Shown piece after piece: positions 8,859 to 17,613 of a stretch of 64,000 nt of DNA. The notes beneath the pieces were generated by a model. It had not been told where the DNA came from, ran no database searches, and was given only the letters and a program-made list of their open reading frames with translations. The position numbers were made by a program, and so were the translations under genes. Each line of letters opens with the position of its first letter. Position 1 is the stretch's first letter. Source of the stretch: Massilia agri (GTDB lineage Bacteria; Pseudomonadota; Gammaproteobacteria; Burkholderiales; Burkholderiaceae_D); the NCBI RefSeq assembly GCF_024753255.1, contig NZ_JANUHA010000018.1, forward strand, positions 41,094 to 105,093, given 5' to 3'.

Positions 8859-8948
8859 GGTGGTTCGGTCGGATCGAAAACGCGCAGTCTAACAGGGCGG
8901 CCATTACGTGAACATGAAGAATACCGGCAGGCCGGATCTTTATTGTTC

Positions 8949-8965
8949 TGGCATAGGTTTTGCTT
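8949..8965 (+). promoter_or_regulatory. Sigma-54-like -24/-12 promoter
   Basis: TGGCATAGGTTTTGCTT has GG at 8950-8951 and GC at 8962-8963 with exactly ten bases between them, and both TGGCA and TTGC cores match the RpoN consensus. The predicted start of transcription is near 8975, just before the ATG at 8995, which argues against the longer in-frame start at 8908. No bacterial enhancer-binding protein gene lies in this window. Confidence 0.6.
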
Positions 8966-8994
8966 ACAAGAAAGAATTGTTCTGCCAAGCGACC

Positions 8995-11532
8995 ATGAAT
9001 CAAGAAACCAACAATCCTCTCGTGCAATCCTTCCTGCCCTACATGCCGGATGTGATGCAGCGCCAGGTGGCGCTGCATGAACTGCACCAGACCTGGCGCC
9101 TGATCGAGGCGTCCGCAAAAATGAACTGTCCCGTGGAGGCGCGCCTGCTGCTGCCGGCCGTGCTGGCCACCCGCACCGATCTGGTGCAGCTCGAGCGCGA
9201 CCTGGTCGCCAATCTGGTCATCGAAAAGGTGCGCCAGGTGCAAAGTGAAGCCGCGACGCGCGCGCAGTATGCGCTCGACCTCCTGGTGCGCAACCTGTTC
9301 GAGCGCACCGCCGATGTCGGCTTCCTCGCGGCCGACCTCGACCTGTGCCGCTTCGTGTCAGGCCAGTCCACGGACGACGATGCCGCGCGGCGACGCCTGG
9401 CCGCCTACCGCGACAAGTACACGGTCTACGACGACATCCTGCTCCTCAAGCCTGACGGCTCGGTGCTCGCGCAGGCAGACGCTTCCGGTCGGATCGGGCA
9501 CAGCAGCGACCCGCTGATCGCCGCGACGCTGGGCGCCCGGGGCCATGTCGAAACCTTCCGCGCCAGCGACCTGCGTCCCGGCCAGGCACGCGCGCTGCTC
9601 TACTCACAGGCCATGCGCGAGCCTGGCGGCGCCGTGATCGGCGTACTGGTCCTGAGCTTTCGCTTCGAACATGAGCTGGGCGCGATCTTCAGCGCATACA
9701 GCGACCGCGAGGGACGCGCCAACATGCTGCTGCTCGATGCCGACAACCGTGTCGTCAGCAGCGCCGATCCGCTGTGGATCGCGCCCGGCATGCAGGTGCC
9801 GGTCAATCTCGATGACGGGACGGCACCGCGCATGTTCGCGGGCCGCGAGTACCTGGTGCGCACCTTCGCCTCGAACGGCTACCAGGGCTATCCGGGCCCG
9901 CCCGGCTGGAAGACGCAGGTGATGGCGCCGCTCGACCTGGCCTTCCGCGGCGCGCGCCAGGAGGCGGCCTCCCAGGTGGCGCCGGGAATGCTGCAAGGGC
10001 TGCTGTCGCATGCCCACACCTTCAACCCGGCGCTGCACGCCCTGATGTCCTCCGTGCTCGGCGCGACCCAGGCCATCAGGCGCATCGTCTGGAACGGCAA
10101 GGTCGGCAGCGTGAAACCGGCCCATGGCGAAACGCGCGACTACAGCCGCCTGAACCCCGTGCTGGACCAGATCACCGAAACAGGAGAGCGCAGCGACGCG
10201 GCCTTCTCGCAATCGATCCAGGGCCTGTACCAGACGGTATTGGCCTCCAGCCTGCAGGCGGCCGCGTTTACCGCCCAGCTGCTGGTCGACATGCTGGACC
10301 GCAGTCTCTACGAGCGCGCCAACGACTGCCGCTGGTGGGCCCTGGCCGGCCAGCTGCGGCAGGCCCTTGCCGGTGGCGACGAACAGGAAAGGACGAATGG
10401 CATCGGCGCCCTGCTCCACCATATCAACGGCCTGTACACGGTCTACGCCCGCCTCTTCGTCTACGACCGCAGCGGCCGCATCGTCGCGGCGACCGGCTCG
10501 CAGGATGTCGTCGGCAGCCAGGTGCCGGGCGAGACCCTGCGCGCCGTGGCGGGCCTGCGCAGCGAGATGGACCATTACGTCGAACCCTTCGGTCCTTCTC
10601 CCCTGTACGACGGCCGGCCGACTTTCGTCTACCACGCCGCGATCCGCCATCCCGAGCGCGACGCGGCCGTCGTGGGCGGCATCGGCATCGTGTTCGACAG
10701 CGCCGTCGAGCTGCGCAATATGCTGGAAAGCGGCGTCGCCGGGCGCGCGAACATGCACGCCTTCCTGGTCAGCCCGGACGGGCGGGTGCTGTGCGGGACC
10801 GATCCTGCCCATCCACCGGGGAGCGTGCTGCCGCTCGATCGCGAACTGCTCACAGCGGCTTCGCAGCAAGGCCACGACGCGCGCATCGTGGCGCATGGCG
10901 GCCAGTACTGCGTCGCTGCCTGCGCCCGCGCGCAAGGCTACCGCGAGTTCCGCGCAGTTACCGGGCGCGAGCAGCCGGTGCTGTCGGTGCTGCTGCAGTC
11001 CTTCGGGCCGCTGCGTTCGGCGCAGGAACTCGCGGCGATGGGCGGACAAGCGCGCGTAACCCCGGAGCATGAACATGGCCGCGACTTCGCGCTGTTCCAG
11101 GTGGACGGCGTCCTGATGGCGCTCGATGCCGGCGCGGTCATCGAGGCCGTGCCCTTCGCCCGCGTAAAACGCACCCCCGCCTCCGATAGCGCCCGCATCG
11201 GCATGCTCGATGTCGCCGTCGACAGGGAGCGGCGCCATGTCGTGTGGGTGTTCGACCTGGCGCGCTGGACATCAGGCCATCCCCGGGCGCTGCCCGGCGA
11301 CGGCCAGGTCATCCTGGTACACCATGGCGCGACGACGGTCGGCCTGCTGGTGAACGACGTGCATTCGGTGCAGCGCTTCGCCCCGGAAGCGGCGAGTCCG
11401 ATCGGCATGGCGGGAGACGAAACGGGGATTACCGTCGGCCTGATCAAGGCAAATGGCGGCGAGCTCCTGATCCAGGAAATCAGCGTGGAAAAAATCCTGG
11501 CGCAGGTTTGCGCTGCGATGGTCCCGGCCTAG
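8995..11532 (+). CDS. Large protein with Cache-like sensory regions and a C-terminal CheW-like domain
   Basis: 845 residues from ATG 8995, chosen because the sigma-54-like promoter at 8949 lies inside the longer frame. After a helical N-terminus, a Cache-like region is seen near residues 150-300 (KYTVYDDILLLKPDGSVLAQAD, VIGVLVLSFRFEHELGAIFSAY, ANMLLLDADNRVVSSADPLW). A second one follows near 470-640 (LYTVYARLFVYDRSGRIVAATG, HAFLVSPDGRVLCGTDP). The last 140 residues look like CheW (ALFQVDGVLMALDAGAVIEAVPF, then VVWVFDLARW, then VGLLVNDVHSVQRF). No membrane helix or signal peptide is apparent, so it seems to be a soluble sensor that may dock to a chemoreceptor-kinase array; function is inferred. 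It overlaps the convergent HD-GYP gene by four bases. Confidence 0.75.
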   Translation: MNQETNNPLVQSFLPYMPDVMQRQVALHELHQTWRLIEASAKMNCPVEARLLLPAVLATRTDLVQLERDLVANLVIEKVRQVQSEAATRAQYALDLLVRNLFERTADVGFLAADLDLCRFVSGQSTDDDAARRRLAAYRDKYTVYDDILLLKPDGSVLAQADASGRIGHSSDPLIAATLGARGHVETFRASDLRPGQARALLYSQAMREPGGAVIGVLVLSFRFEHELGAIFSAYSDREGRANMLLLDADNRVVSSADPLWIAPGMQVPVNLDDGTAPRMFAGREYLVRTFASNGYQGYPGPPGWKTQVMAPLDLAFRGARQEAASQVAPGMLQGLLSHAHTFNPALHALMSSVLGATQAIRRIVWNGKVGSVKPAHGETRDYSRLNPVLDQITETGERSDAAFSQSIQGLYQTVLASSLQAAAFTAQLLVDMLDRSLYERANDCRWWALAGQLRQALAGGDEQERTNGIGALLHHINGLYTVYARLFVYDRSGRIVAATGSQDVVGSQVPGETLRAVAGLRSEMDHYVEPFGPSPLYDGRPTFVYHAAIRHPERDAAVVGGIGIVFDSAVELRNMLESGVAGRANMHAFLVSPDGRVLCGTDPAHPPGSVLPLDRELLTAASQQGHDARIVAHGGQYCVAACARAQGYREFRAVTGREQPVLSVLLQSFGPLRSAQELAAMGGQARVTPEHEHGRDFALFQVDGVLMALDAGAVIEAVPFARVKRTPASDSARIGMLDVAVDRERRHVVWVFDLARWTSGHPRALPGDGQVILVHHGATTVGLLVNDVHSVQRFAPEAASPIGMAGDETGITVGLIKANGGELLIQEISVEKILAQVCAAMVPA

Positions 11533-12971
11533 ATCAGGCCGAGCGTCAGGCCCTTGAGCGTCGCAGCGGTGCGGGTCGAACATTCGAGCTTGCGGAAGAT
11601 GCTTTCGACATGGGTGCGCACGGTCGACGGGCTGATCTGCAGCTCGCGCGCGACTTCCTTGTTGCTTTCGCCGAGGCTGAGCCGGCGCAGCACCGAGGTC
11701 TCGCGCTCGGAGAGCAGGCGCTTGCGCTGTGCCGCCGGCTCCGCCACGTCCAGCCCCTTGCCATCGGCGGCCGTGACGACGGCGTTCACGGCGCTGCCGC
11801 AGAAACGCCCCGCCGCCACGCCTGCCGCGAGCAGCCGCCCCGCCTCCCCGGCATCGCAGGCGGCGCGCCAGGGGCGCGGCATGCACAAGGCCGCATACGC
11901 GCTTGCTGCGGCCAGGATCCGCTGCGGCAGCGTCAGCGTATCGCCTTCAAGATCGCGGTGGTAGCCGCTGCCGTCCAGGCGCTCATACACGTGGGATGCC
12001 AGCGTGGCCTCGGCGCGCAGCGAGGGAATCTGCACGCCGGCGCGCGCCGTCCAGTAAGGCACCAGGCGCACCTTTTCCCAGTCCGCCGTCGTCAGCTTGC
12101 CGCTGCGCTGCCAGACGGCGTTCGGCACGGCGGCACGGCCGATGCCGTGCATCAGGGCGGCGCGGCCCAGGCACTGCTGCTGGCTCGGACTCAGGCCCGC
12201 CAGCGCGGCGGCGCGCTCGGCGAGGTCCGCCACCCTGCGCGAGTAGCCGAGCAACCAGGGCAGCTTCAGTTCGATCATGTCGGCCACGATGGTGAGCGAC
12301 ACGCGTTCGCCCAGGACCGGCAGAGCCGTCGGACAGGGAGGCGCCTCGACCGCCTCCAGCCACTGGGCGGCATGCGTCGCCTGCAGCCGGACCAGGTCCC
12401 CCGGATATTTCCGGTCCGCGCGTGCGGCGATCATCCGCAGGGCCTCTTCCAGCCCGTGCGCCCGGGTCAGGATCTCCAGGTCGCTCGCCAGGTTGACGTA
12501 GTAGACCAGGCGCGGGATGTCCGCATCCGTCAGGCGTTCGGGGATGCCGCCACCATCGAAGTGTTCCCACACGCGCCGCAGGCCGACCTCGACTTCCACC
12601 GGCAAGCCCATGGCTTCGGCGATCGCGCCCGACACCTCGCAGTGGATGCGGGCCAGCGGCGCGACGCTGGTGAAGCTCATCTTCGTGCCGGGCGGCAGGG
12701 TCTGCGTGAGCATCGCATCGCGGCCCGCGACGTCGTCGCCCAGCAGGTCGGTGAAGCCGCTCGCGTTGGCGGTGCAGCCCGACCAGCGCAGCAGCGTCAC
12801 CAGCCGCACGTGGGCGCAGGTCCCGGCTGCGGCGCCGTCCTGCAGGGCCAGGCGCTCGGCCAGGGCGGCCGAGCGGATCGACTGGTCGGTGGGCTGGCCC
12901 ATGCTCAGGTCGCCCACCATGGCGAGCACCTGGACGGCTTCTTCTACGGTGACGGTGTGGTCGGTGTGCAT
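11529..12971 (-). CDS. Degenerate HD-GYP domain fused to a LuxR-type DNA-binding domain
   Basis: 480 residues. The central region follows the HD-GYP order, but key residues differ: the usual HDIG reads HGIG (in ALMHGIGRAAVP) and the usual GYP reads GYH (in HVYERLDGSGYHR). An N-terminal half carries an HFDGGGIPE motif, suggesting a duplicated HD unit. The C-terminal 65 residues are a clear LuxR helix-turn-helix (LLSERETSVLRRL, then NKEVARELQISPSTVRTHVESIFRKL). HD-GYP proteins hydrolyse cyclic-di-GMP; loss of the metal-binding Asp suggests this one binds a ligand rather than cleaving it. Target genes are unknown. Convergent with the Cache-CheW gene, 4-base overlap. Confidence 0.8.
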   Translation of the reverse strand: MHTDHTVTVEEAVQVLAMVGDLSMGQPTDQSIRSAALAERLALQDGAAAGTCAHVRLVTLLRWSGCTANASGFTDLLGDDVAGRDAMLTQTLPPGTKMSFTSVAPLARIHCEVSGAIAEAMGLPVEVEVGLRRVWEHFDGGGIPERLTDADIPRLVYYVNLASDLEILTRAHGLEEALRMIAARADRKYPGDLVRLQATHAAQWLEAVEAPPCPTALPVLGERVSLTIVADMIELKLPWLLGYSRRVADLAERAAALAGLSPSQQQCLGRAALMHGIGRAAVPNAVWQRSGKLTTADWEKVRLVPYWTARAGVQIPSLRAEATLASHVYERLDGSGYHRDLEGDTLTLPQRILAAASAYAALCMPRPWRAACDAGEAGRLLAAGVAAGRFCGSAVNAVVTAADGKGLDVAEPAAQRKRLLSERETSVLRRLSLGESNKEVARELQISPSTVRTHVESIFRKLECSTRTAATLKGLTLGLI

Positions 12972-12992
12972 CCCCGAACTGTAGCGTATTCT

Positions 12993-14606
12993 CTAGACGC
13001 CATGTGCGGACTTGATGAGCTCCGCCGCCCTTTCGCCGATGACGACGCAGGGCGCCATGGTATTGCCCGTCGTGATGCGGGACATGATCGAAGCATCCGC
13101 GATGCGCAGGCCCTTGACGCCATAGACCCGCAGCTTCGCGTCCACCACGGACATCGCGTCGCGCCCCATCTTGGCCGTGCACGACTGGTGCCAGTAGGTG
13201 ACGGCGCCGTCGCGGATGTACGCTTCCATCTCTTCGCGATTCAGCTTGCCGGGCATGCTCTCGCCCTTCACCAGTCGCCCGAAGGCGCCGGCGTTGCCCA
13301 GCGCGCGGCAAAGATCGATATTGGCCAGTGCAGCGCGCATGTCGTCCGGATCGGACAGGGTGTTGGCCCGGATGATCATGGCGTCGTTCACCTCGGGACC
13401 CGACAGGAGCAACTCGCCACGGCTCTTCGGGTGTGCGAGTCCCGCGAACATGGTCCAGCCGTGCTCGGGCACGCCGCGCGCCGCGTTCTCCGCGCTCGGC
13501 ACCGGGAACTCGACCTGGCAATGCAGCATGTCGGGGGCGTCGAGGCCCGGGTCGCTCTTCCAGTACAAGGTCGCCTCCGAACCGCCGTTGCCAACCTGCT
13601 GCGGTTCGGCGTATTCCCAGATGCAGCCGAAGGAGACGTGGTCCTGGTGGTTCTGGCCGACGCCCGGCAGGTGCTGGCGCACGGAGATGCCGTGGCGCTG
13701 CAGCTCCTTCTCCGGTCCGATCCCGGACTGCATCAGGACCTTCGGCGTGTTCACGGCGCCCAGGGACAGGATCACTTCTTTCGCAGCATTGAACTGCCGC
13801 TTGCGGCCGCCGACAATGACCTCGACGCCGGTCACGGTGCTCTCCTCGAAGACCAGCTTCGAGACCAGGGCATCGGTGAGCACCGTCAGGTTCTCCTGCG
13901 CCATCCGCGGGTAGGTGTAGGAGCGGAAGACCGACAGGCGCTTGCCGTCGCGGATGCGCAGGTCGTTGATCGCGGCGCCGCCATCGCCTTCCATCATCGC
14001 GCCGTTCGGACTGTCAAAGGTCGGGATGCCTAGCGAGCGCGCGGCTTCCAGCATGAGGGTGGCTGTCGGCTGCGGATCGCGGGCCGGCGCCACATAGACG
14101 GGGCCGCCCTTCCCGCGCCGCTCCGGATCCGCCGGGCCGTGCCAGTCTTCGATGCGGCGGTAGATCTGCAGTACGGATTCGTAGTTCCAGGCCTCGTCGC
14201 CCGCCTCCGCTGCGAAATGGTTCCAGTCGCTGCGGTGGCCGCGCGCCCAGACCATCACGTTGATGCTCGAGCCGCCGCCCAGCACCTTGCCCATGTTCAT
14301 GGGGATGGACCGGCCGTTCAGGTGGGCGTTCGGCTCCGCCATGAAGCCCCAGTCGCGTTCCGTGCCCAGGTTGAGCGGCCACTGCGCCGGTTCGATGACG
14401 CTCGCGGCTTCGTCGCTGCCGCCCGCTTCGAGCAGCAGGACGTGTACCTCGGGGTTCTCGGCCAGCCGGGCCGCGACGACGGAGCCCGAGGAGCCGGCGC
14501 CGCAGACGATGAAGTCGTAGTGGCTGCGCAGGCTGGCGTGCCGTGCGGCCTGGTTGCGGCGGACCGCGTCCGCGAGATCGTGTTCGGAATGGTAAGGGTT
14601 GTTCAT
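12993..14606 (-). CDS. GMC-family FAD oxidoreductase, choline dehydrogenase-like
   Basis: 537 residues, a normal GMC length. The N-terminal dinucleotide-binding motif is FIVCGAGSSGSVVAARL (about residues 32-48), followed by the GMC signature region GKVLGGGSSINVMVWARG. The C-terminal active site shows TYWHQSCTAKMG with the catalytic His and ITTGNTMAPC with the second catalytic residue as Asn, as in many alcohol dehydrogenases of the family. It would oxidise a primary or secondary alcohol to a carbonyl with FAD. It is the last gene of a three-gene minus-strand operon with an SDR and a SnoaL-like protein, which suggests stepwise oxidation of one substrate; the substrate is not evident. Confidence 0.92.
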   Translation of the reverse strand: MNNPYHSEHDLADAVRRNQAARHASLRSHYDFIVCGAGSSGSVVAARLAENPEVHVLLLEAGGSDEAASVIEPAQWPLNLGTERDWGFMAEPNAHLNGRSIPMNMGKVLGGGSSINVMVWARGHRSDWNHFAAEAGDEAWNYESVLQIYRRIEDWHGPADPERRGKGGPVYVAPARDPQPTATLMLEAARSLGIPTFDSPNGAMMEGDGGAAINDLRIRDGKRLSVFRSYTYPRMAQENLTVLTDALVSKLVFEESTVTGVEVIVGGRKRQFNAAKEVILSLGAVNTPKVLMQSGIGPEKELQRHGISVRQHLPGVGQNHQDHVSFGCIWEYAEPQQVGNGGSEATLYWKSDPGLDAPDMLHCQVEFPVPSAENAARGVPEHGWTMFAGLAHPKSRGELLLSGPEVNDAMIIRANTLSDPDDMRAALANIDLCRALGNAGAFGRLVKGESMPGKLNREEMEAYIRDGAVTYWHQSCTAKMGRDAMSVVDAKLRVYGVKGLRIADASIMSRITTGNTMAPCVVIGERAAELIKSAHGV

Positions 14607-14633
14607 GGTCGGATACCTGCAAGTGAAGACTGC

Positions 14634-15413
14634 CTAGACAGTCGGGATGGTGCCGCCGTCGATCACGTACTCGGCCCCATGGACCGAGGCCGCCAGCGGC
14701 GACAGGAGAAAAGCGACCAGCTCGGCGACCTCTTCCGGCCTGCCAGGGCGGCCGATCGGAATGCCGCCCAGCGAAGCCATTACCTGCTGCCTGGCCTCGT
14801 CGGCGCTGCCGCCGCCGTGCTGCGCCAGGCGCTCGATGAAGGCCTGCGCCGCGGTGGTTTCGATGAAGCCGGGCGCCACGCTGTTCACGCGGATGCCCTG
14901 GGGGCCGAATTCGTTGGCCAGCGATTTGCTGTAGTTGCTGATCGCCGCCTTGGCCGCGGCATAGGCGACGGTCGATTCGAACAGCGGCAGACGCCGCTGG
15001 ATCGAGGTGATGTGGACGATGGCGCCGCTACCGCGTTCCAGCATCGCGGGCAGGAAGGCGCGGTCCAGGCGCACGGCGGACATCAGGTTGGCCTGCAGCG
15101 CCGCGTCCCACAGCGCGTCGGTCAGCGCCAGCGCGCCGCCGCCCGGCGCCGACGAGCCGCCCACGTTATTCACCAGGAAGTCGAGGTGGCCGAATTCGCG
15201 CCGCACCACGTCGGTGACATGGGCCGCGCCCGCGCTCGTCGCCACGTCCGCTTCGATGTAGCGCACCCCGGGCAGCGGGGCTTCCGGCGCGTGGCGGGCG
15301 GTCGCGATCACGACTGCGCCGTCCCGTGCCAGCCGGCGCACGGTGGCCTCGCCCATGCCCTTGGTGCCGCCGGTGACGAGGGCGTGCTTGCCCTGGAAGG
15401 AATAGGCGCTCAT
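14634..15413 (-). CDS. Short-chain dehydrogenase/reductase, classical SDR
   Basis: 259 residues. Cofactor motif TGGTKGMGEA (about residues 14-23), structural NNVGG, catalytic Ser in HITSIQRR, and catalytic YAAAK. The C-terminal SVHGAEYVIDGG matches the usual end of FabG-like enzymes. The Arg-His after the second beta strand (TARHAP) suggests NADP preference. It starts with ATG overlapping the stop of the SnoaL-like gene (ATGA), and the GMC oxidoreductase follows after 27 bases. The three together look like an alcohol or polyol oxidation module controlled by the divergent LysR. The enzyme class is certain; the substrate is unknown. Confidence 0.93.
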   Translation of the reverse strand: MSAYSFQGKHALVTGGTKGMGEATVRRLARDGAVVIATARHAPEAPLPGVRYIEADVATSAGAAHVTDVVRREFGHLDFLVNNVGGSSAPGGGALALTDALWDAALQANLMSAVRLDRAFLPAMLERGSGAIVHITSIQRRLPLFESTVAYAAAKAAISNYSKSLANEFGPQGIRVNSVAPGFIETTAAQAFIERLAQHGGGSADEARQQVMASLGGIPIGRPGRPEEVAELVAFLLSPLAASVHGAEYVIDGGTIPTV

Positions 15414-15736
15414 GCCGTCACCTCCAGCGACTGGATGCCACCGCCCTGCAGCAGGAAGTGGAAGTCGAGCGCGATCGGGCTGCCCGGGAAGGTGCCGCGC
15501 ACGGTGGCGCGGACGACGTGCGCGTCGCCCGCCTGGACCATGCCGGTCGGTTCCATCGTGGACTGGTAGCGGGCGACATAGTCGCTGGCCCAGGCGGCGA
15601 TCTCTTCACGGCCGCTGCGCAGGTGGCCTTCGTCGAAGACCTTGGCATCTGGGTTGAAAGCGGCCGCGATACGCTGCGGATCCATGGCGTTGTTGGCGTC
15701 GACGAAGTTGGCGATCGCTTGAGGCAGTGTGTTCAT
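15410..15736 (-). CDS. SnoaL-like / NTF2-fold small protein
   Basis: 108 residues from ATG 15736, preceded by GGAG; a longer frame reaching 15814 would run through the promoter and is less likely. The pattern IANFVDANNAMDPQRIAAAFNPDAKVFDEG...GREEIAAWA is typical of SnoaL-like NTF2-fold proteins, which are isomerases, dehydratases or simple binding proteins. A central Asp and the FHFLLQGGGI strand fit the fold. It is the first gene of the operon with the SDR (4-base ATGA overlap) and GMC oxidoreductase. A specific reaction cannot be assigned. Confidence 0.82.
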   Translation of the reverse strand: MNTLPQAIANFVDANNAMDPQRIAAAFNPDAKVFDEGHLRSGREEIAAWASDYVARYQSTMEPTGMVQAGDAHVVRATVRGTFPGSPIALDFHFLLQGGGIQSLEVTA

Positions 15737-15779
15737 GTCAGTCTCCAAAAAAGGTGTGAAGCCAGTGTAGGTTCTGGCA

Positions 15780-15817
15780 TCATTGCGAAAAAGCACCATA
15801 ATGGACATGCGCAATGA
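15780..15817. promoter_or_regulatory. Inverted repeat between the divergent SnoaL/SDR/GMC operon and its LysR gene
   Basis: TCATTGCG (15780-15787) and its exact complement CGCAATGA (15810-15817) are separated by 22 bases and sit between the two start codons (15736 and 15842). This is a likely LysR operator region. Just left of it, on the minus strand, CCTACACTGGCTTCAC (near 15755-15770) supplies a TACACT -10 element; the same 16 bases recur upstream of the hydrolase gene at 17551. Confidence 0.5.
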
Positions 15818-15841
15818 ACCAACAGTTCACAATCAGATAAG

Positions 15842-16762
15842 ATGAGCTCGCTCGACCTCATCCGCCTGTTCCTTGCCGTTGCCGAGGAGCGCAGCTTCAC
15901 CCTGGCCGCCCGGCGCCTGAACATCACGCCGACGGCGGTCAGCAAGGGCGTACGCGCGCTGGAAAAGCAGCACCGCGTCGCTCTTTTTGTGCGCACCACC
16001 CGCAGCGTCGCGCTGACCGAAGCGGGAGCGAGCCTGCAAGCCGCCATCAAGCCCGCGGTCGGCCAGATCGACGACGCTTTCAGCGAGCTGTCGCGCCACC
16101 AGAGCCGCCCCTCGGGCCACCTGCGCATCACCGCCCCGCGCACCTTCGGCTTCCTCGTGGCGCGTCACCTGGTGCCGCGCATGCGCGCCGCTTACCCCGA
16201 CGTCAAGGTCGACCTGTCGCTCGACGACGGCCTGGCCGACCTGGTGACGGAGGGCCTGGACGCCGGCATCCGGCTGGGACAGGCGATCGCGCAGGACATG
16301 GTGGCCATCCGTCTCAGCCAGCCCCTGTCATGGTCGCTGGTCGCGTCGTCCGCTTATCTCGCCAAGGCGGACAGCCTCGAACGCCCGCAAGACCTGCTGC
16401 GGCACCAGGCGCTGCGCTACCGCTTCACCACCGCGAGCCGCCTGCCGCCATGGCGCCTGACCGGGCCGGACGGTGAACTGCTGCTCGACATCGATGCCCA
16501 CCTCACCGCCAACGACACACAGATGCTCGCCGAATGGGCGCGCCAGGGACTGGGGATCGCCTATCTGCCGGACCTGGAGGTCAAGGAGGACGTGGACGCC
16601 GGACGGCTGGTGCGGGTACTGACCCGATTCGTGCCCGAGACCTCTGGCCTGTTCCTCTACTTCCCGATGCGCACCCAGCACCAGCCGAAGATGCGCGCGC
16701 TGATCGAGCAGGTTTCCCTGCTCGCCGGCGAGGGCGCCTTCGACATCCGCTGCGAGGGCTAG
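15842..16762 (+). CDS. LysR-family transcriptional regulator, divergent from the GMC/SDR operon
   Basis: 306 residues. Helix-turn-helix visible as FLAVAEERSFTLAARRLNITPTAVSKGVRALEK, then the linker helix and a substrate-binding domain from about residue 90. ATG at 15842 lies 105 bases from the start of the divergent SnoaL-like gene, the classic LysR arrangement, so it probably controls that operon through the inverted repeat at 15780-15817. It is followed, convergently and only 6 bases away, by the secreted alpha/beta hydrolase, which carries the same 16-base promoter-proximal sequence as the operon and may belong to the same regulon (inference). Confidence 0.93.
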   Translation: MSSLDLIRLFLAVAEERSFTLAARRLNITPTAVSKGVRALEKQHRVALFVRTTRSVALTEAGASLQAAIKPAVGQIDDAFSELSRHQSRPSGHLRITAPRTFGFLVARHLVPRMRAAYPDVKVDLSLDDGLADLVTEGLDAGIRLGQAIAQDMVAIRLSQPLSWSLVASSAYLAKADSLERPQDLLRHQALRYRFTTASRLPPWRLTGPDGELLLDIDAHLTANDTQMLAEWARQGLGIAYLPDLEVKEDVDAGRLVRVLTRFVPETSGLFLYFPMRTQHQPKMRALIEQVSLLAGEGAFDIRCEG

Positions 16763-16768
16763 CCAGGC

Positions 16769-17551
16769 TTACCTGGTCGCGGCAACCGCGTCGAGGATGA
16801 CCTTGGCGACATCGGCGGGGCGCGACTGCTGCGGCACGTGGCTGGCCTGCAGTTCGGTGGTCCTGGCGTTGATCTTCTTCGCCATCGCACGCAGCAGGCC
16901 AGGATCGATCATGCGGTCGCGTGCGCTGACGATGAACCAGGAAGGCTTGGTGGTCCAGGCGGCGCTCGTCACCTTGTCGGCGAAGGCCTTGGCCTGGATC
17001 GGACCCTGGGTCGCGGTCATGACGGCAGCCTGCGCGGCCGGCACATCCTGGGCGAAGTCTTCGCGCATCGCGGCTTCCGGCAGGCTCAGGAAGCCTTCCG
17101 CATCGGCGACGAAGCGCTTGCTGCCCGGAGCTGCGGGGTAGCCCTCGCCTGTTTCAGCGGTCGACTTGCCGGCGTCCGGCGCGAAGGCGGCGACGTAGAC
17201 CAGGCTGGCGACCTTGTCGTGCTGGCCGGCGTCGGTGATCACGGTGCCGCCCCAGGAGTGGCCGACCAGCACGACCTTGCCCGGCTGGGCCGCGATGGCG
17301 CGGCGGGTGGCGGCGACGTCGTCGGCCAGGGAAGTGAGCGGGTTCTGGACGGCGGTGACCTTCACACCCTTGGCCTGCAGGATCGGGATGACCTTGGACC
17401 AGTCGGAGCCGTCGGCGAAGGCGCCGTGGACGATAACGACGGAGGGCTTGGCGTTGGGGTCGGCAGTTGCGGCGCTTGCGGCCTGGGTGCAGATGGCGGC
17501 GAAGGCGGCGGCAGCGGCGATCAGGCGGAGCGAAGTCTGGATGGTGGTCAT
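16769..17551 (-). CDS. Secreted alpha/beta-fold hydrolase
   Basis: 260 residues with an N-terminal signal peptide (residues about 1-28, ending SAA-TA). The fold motifs are VVIVHGAFADGSDW (oxyanion-hole region), nucleophile elbow VGHSWGG (Ser99), and near the C-terminus SHVPQQSRP, where the His is the likely catalytic base; the acid is probably in VSARDRMIDP. This is the subgroup annotated in many Burkholderiales as salicylate esterase/EstC-like (inference). The substrate is unknown. It is convergent with the LysR gene at 15842. Confidence 0.9.
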   Translation of the reverse strand: MTTIQTSLRLIAAAAAFAAICTQAASAATADPNAKPSVVIVHGAFADGSDWSKVIPILQAKGVKVTAVQNPLTSLADDVAATRRAIAAQPGKVVLVGHSWGGTVITDAGQHDKVASLVYVAAFAPDAGKSTAETGEGYPAAPGSKRFVADAEGFLSLPEAAMREDFAQDVPAAQAAVMTATQGPIQAKAFADKVTSAAWTTKPSWFIVSARDRMIDPGLLRAMAKKINARTTELQASHVPQQSRPADVAKVILDAVAATR

Positions 17552-17613
17552 GGCGTTCTCCTCGGGTGTGGTGGGTTAGTGAAGCCAGTGTAGGGAGAAC
17601 GTTGTCTGGACGG

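Noticed and set aside
8908..8994. Upstream ATG of the Cache-CheW gene
   Set aside because: The sigma-54-like promoter at 8949-8965 would lie inside the coding sequence; the extension has no family similarity.
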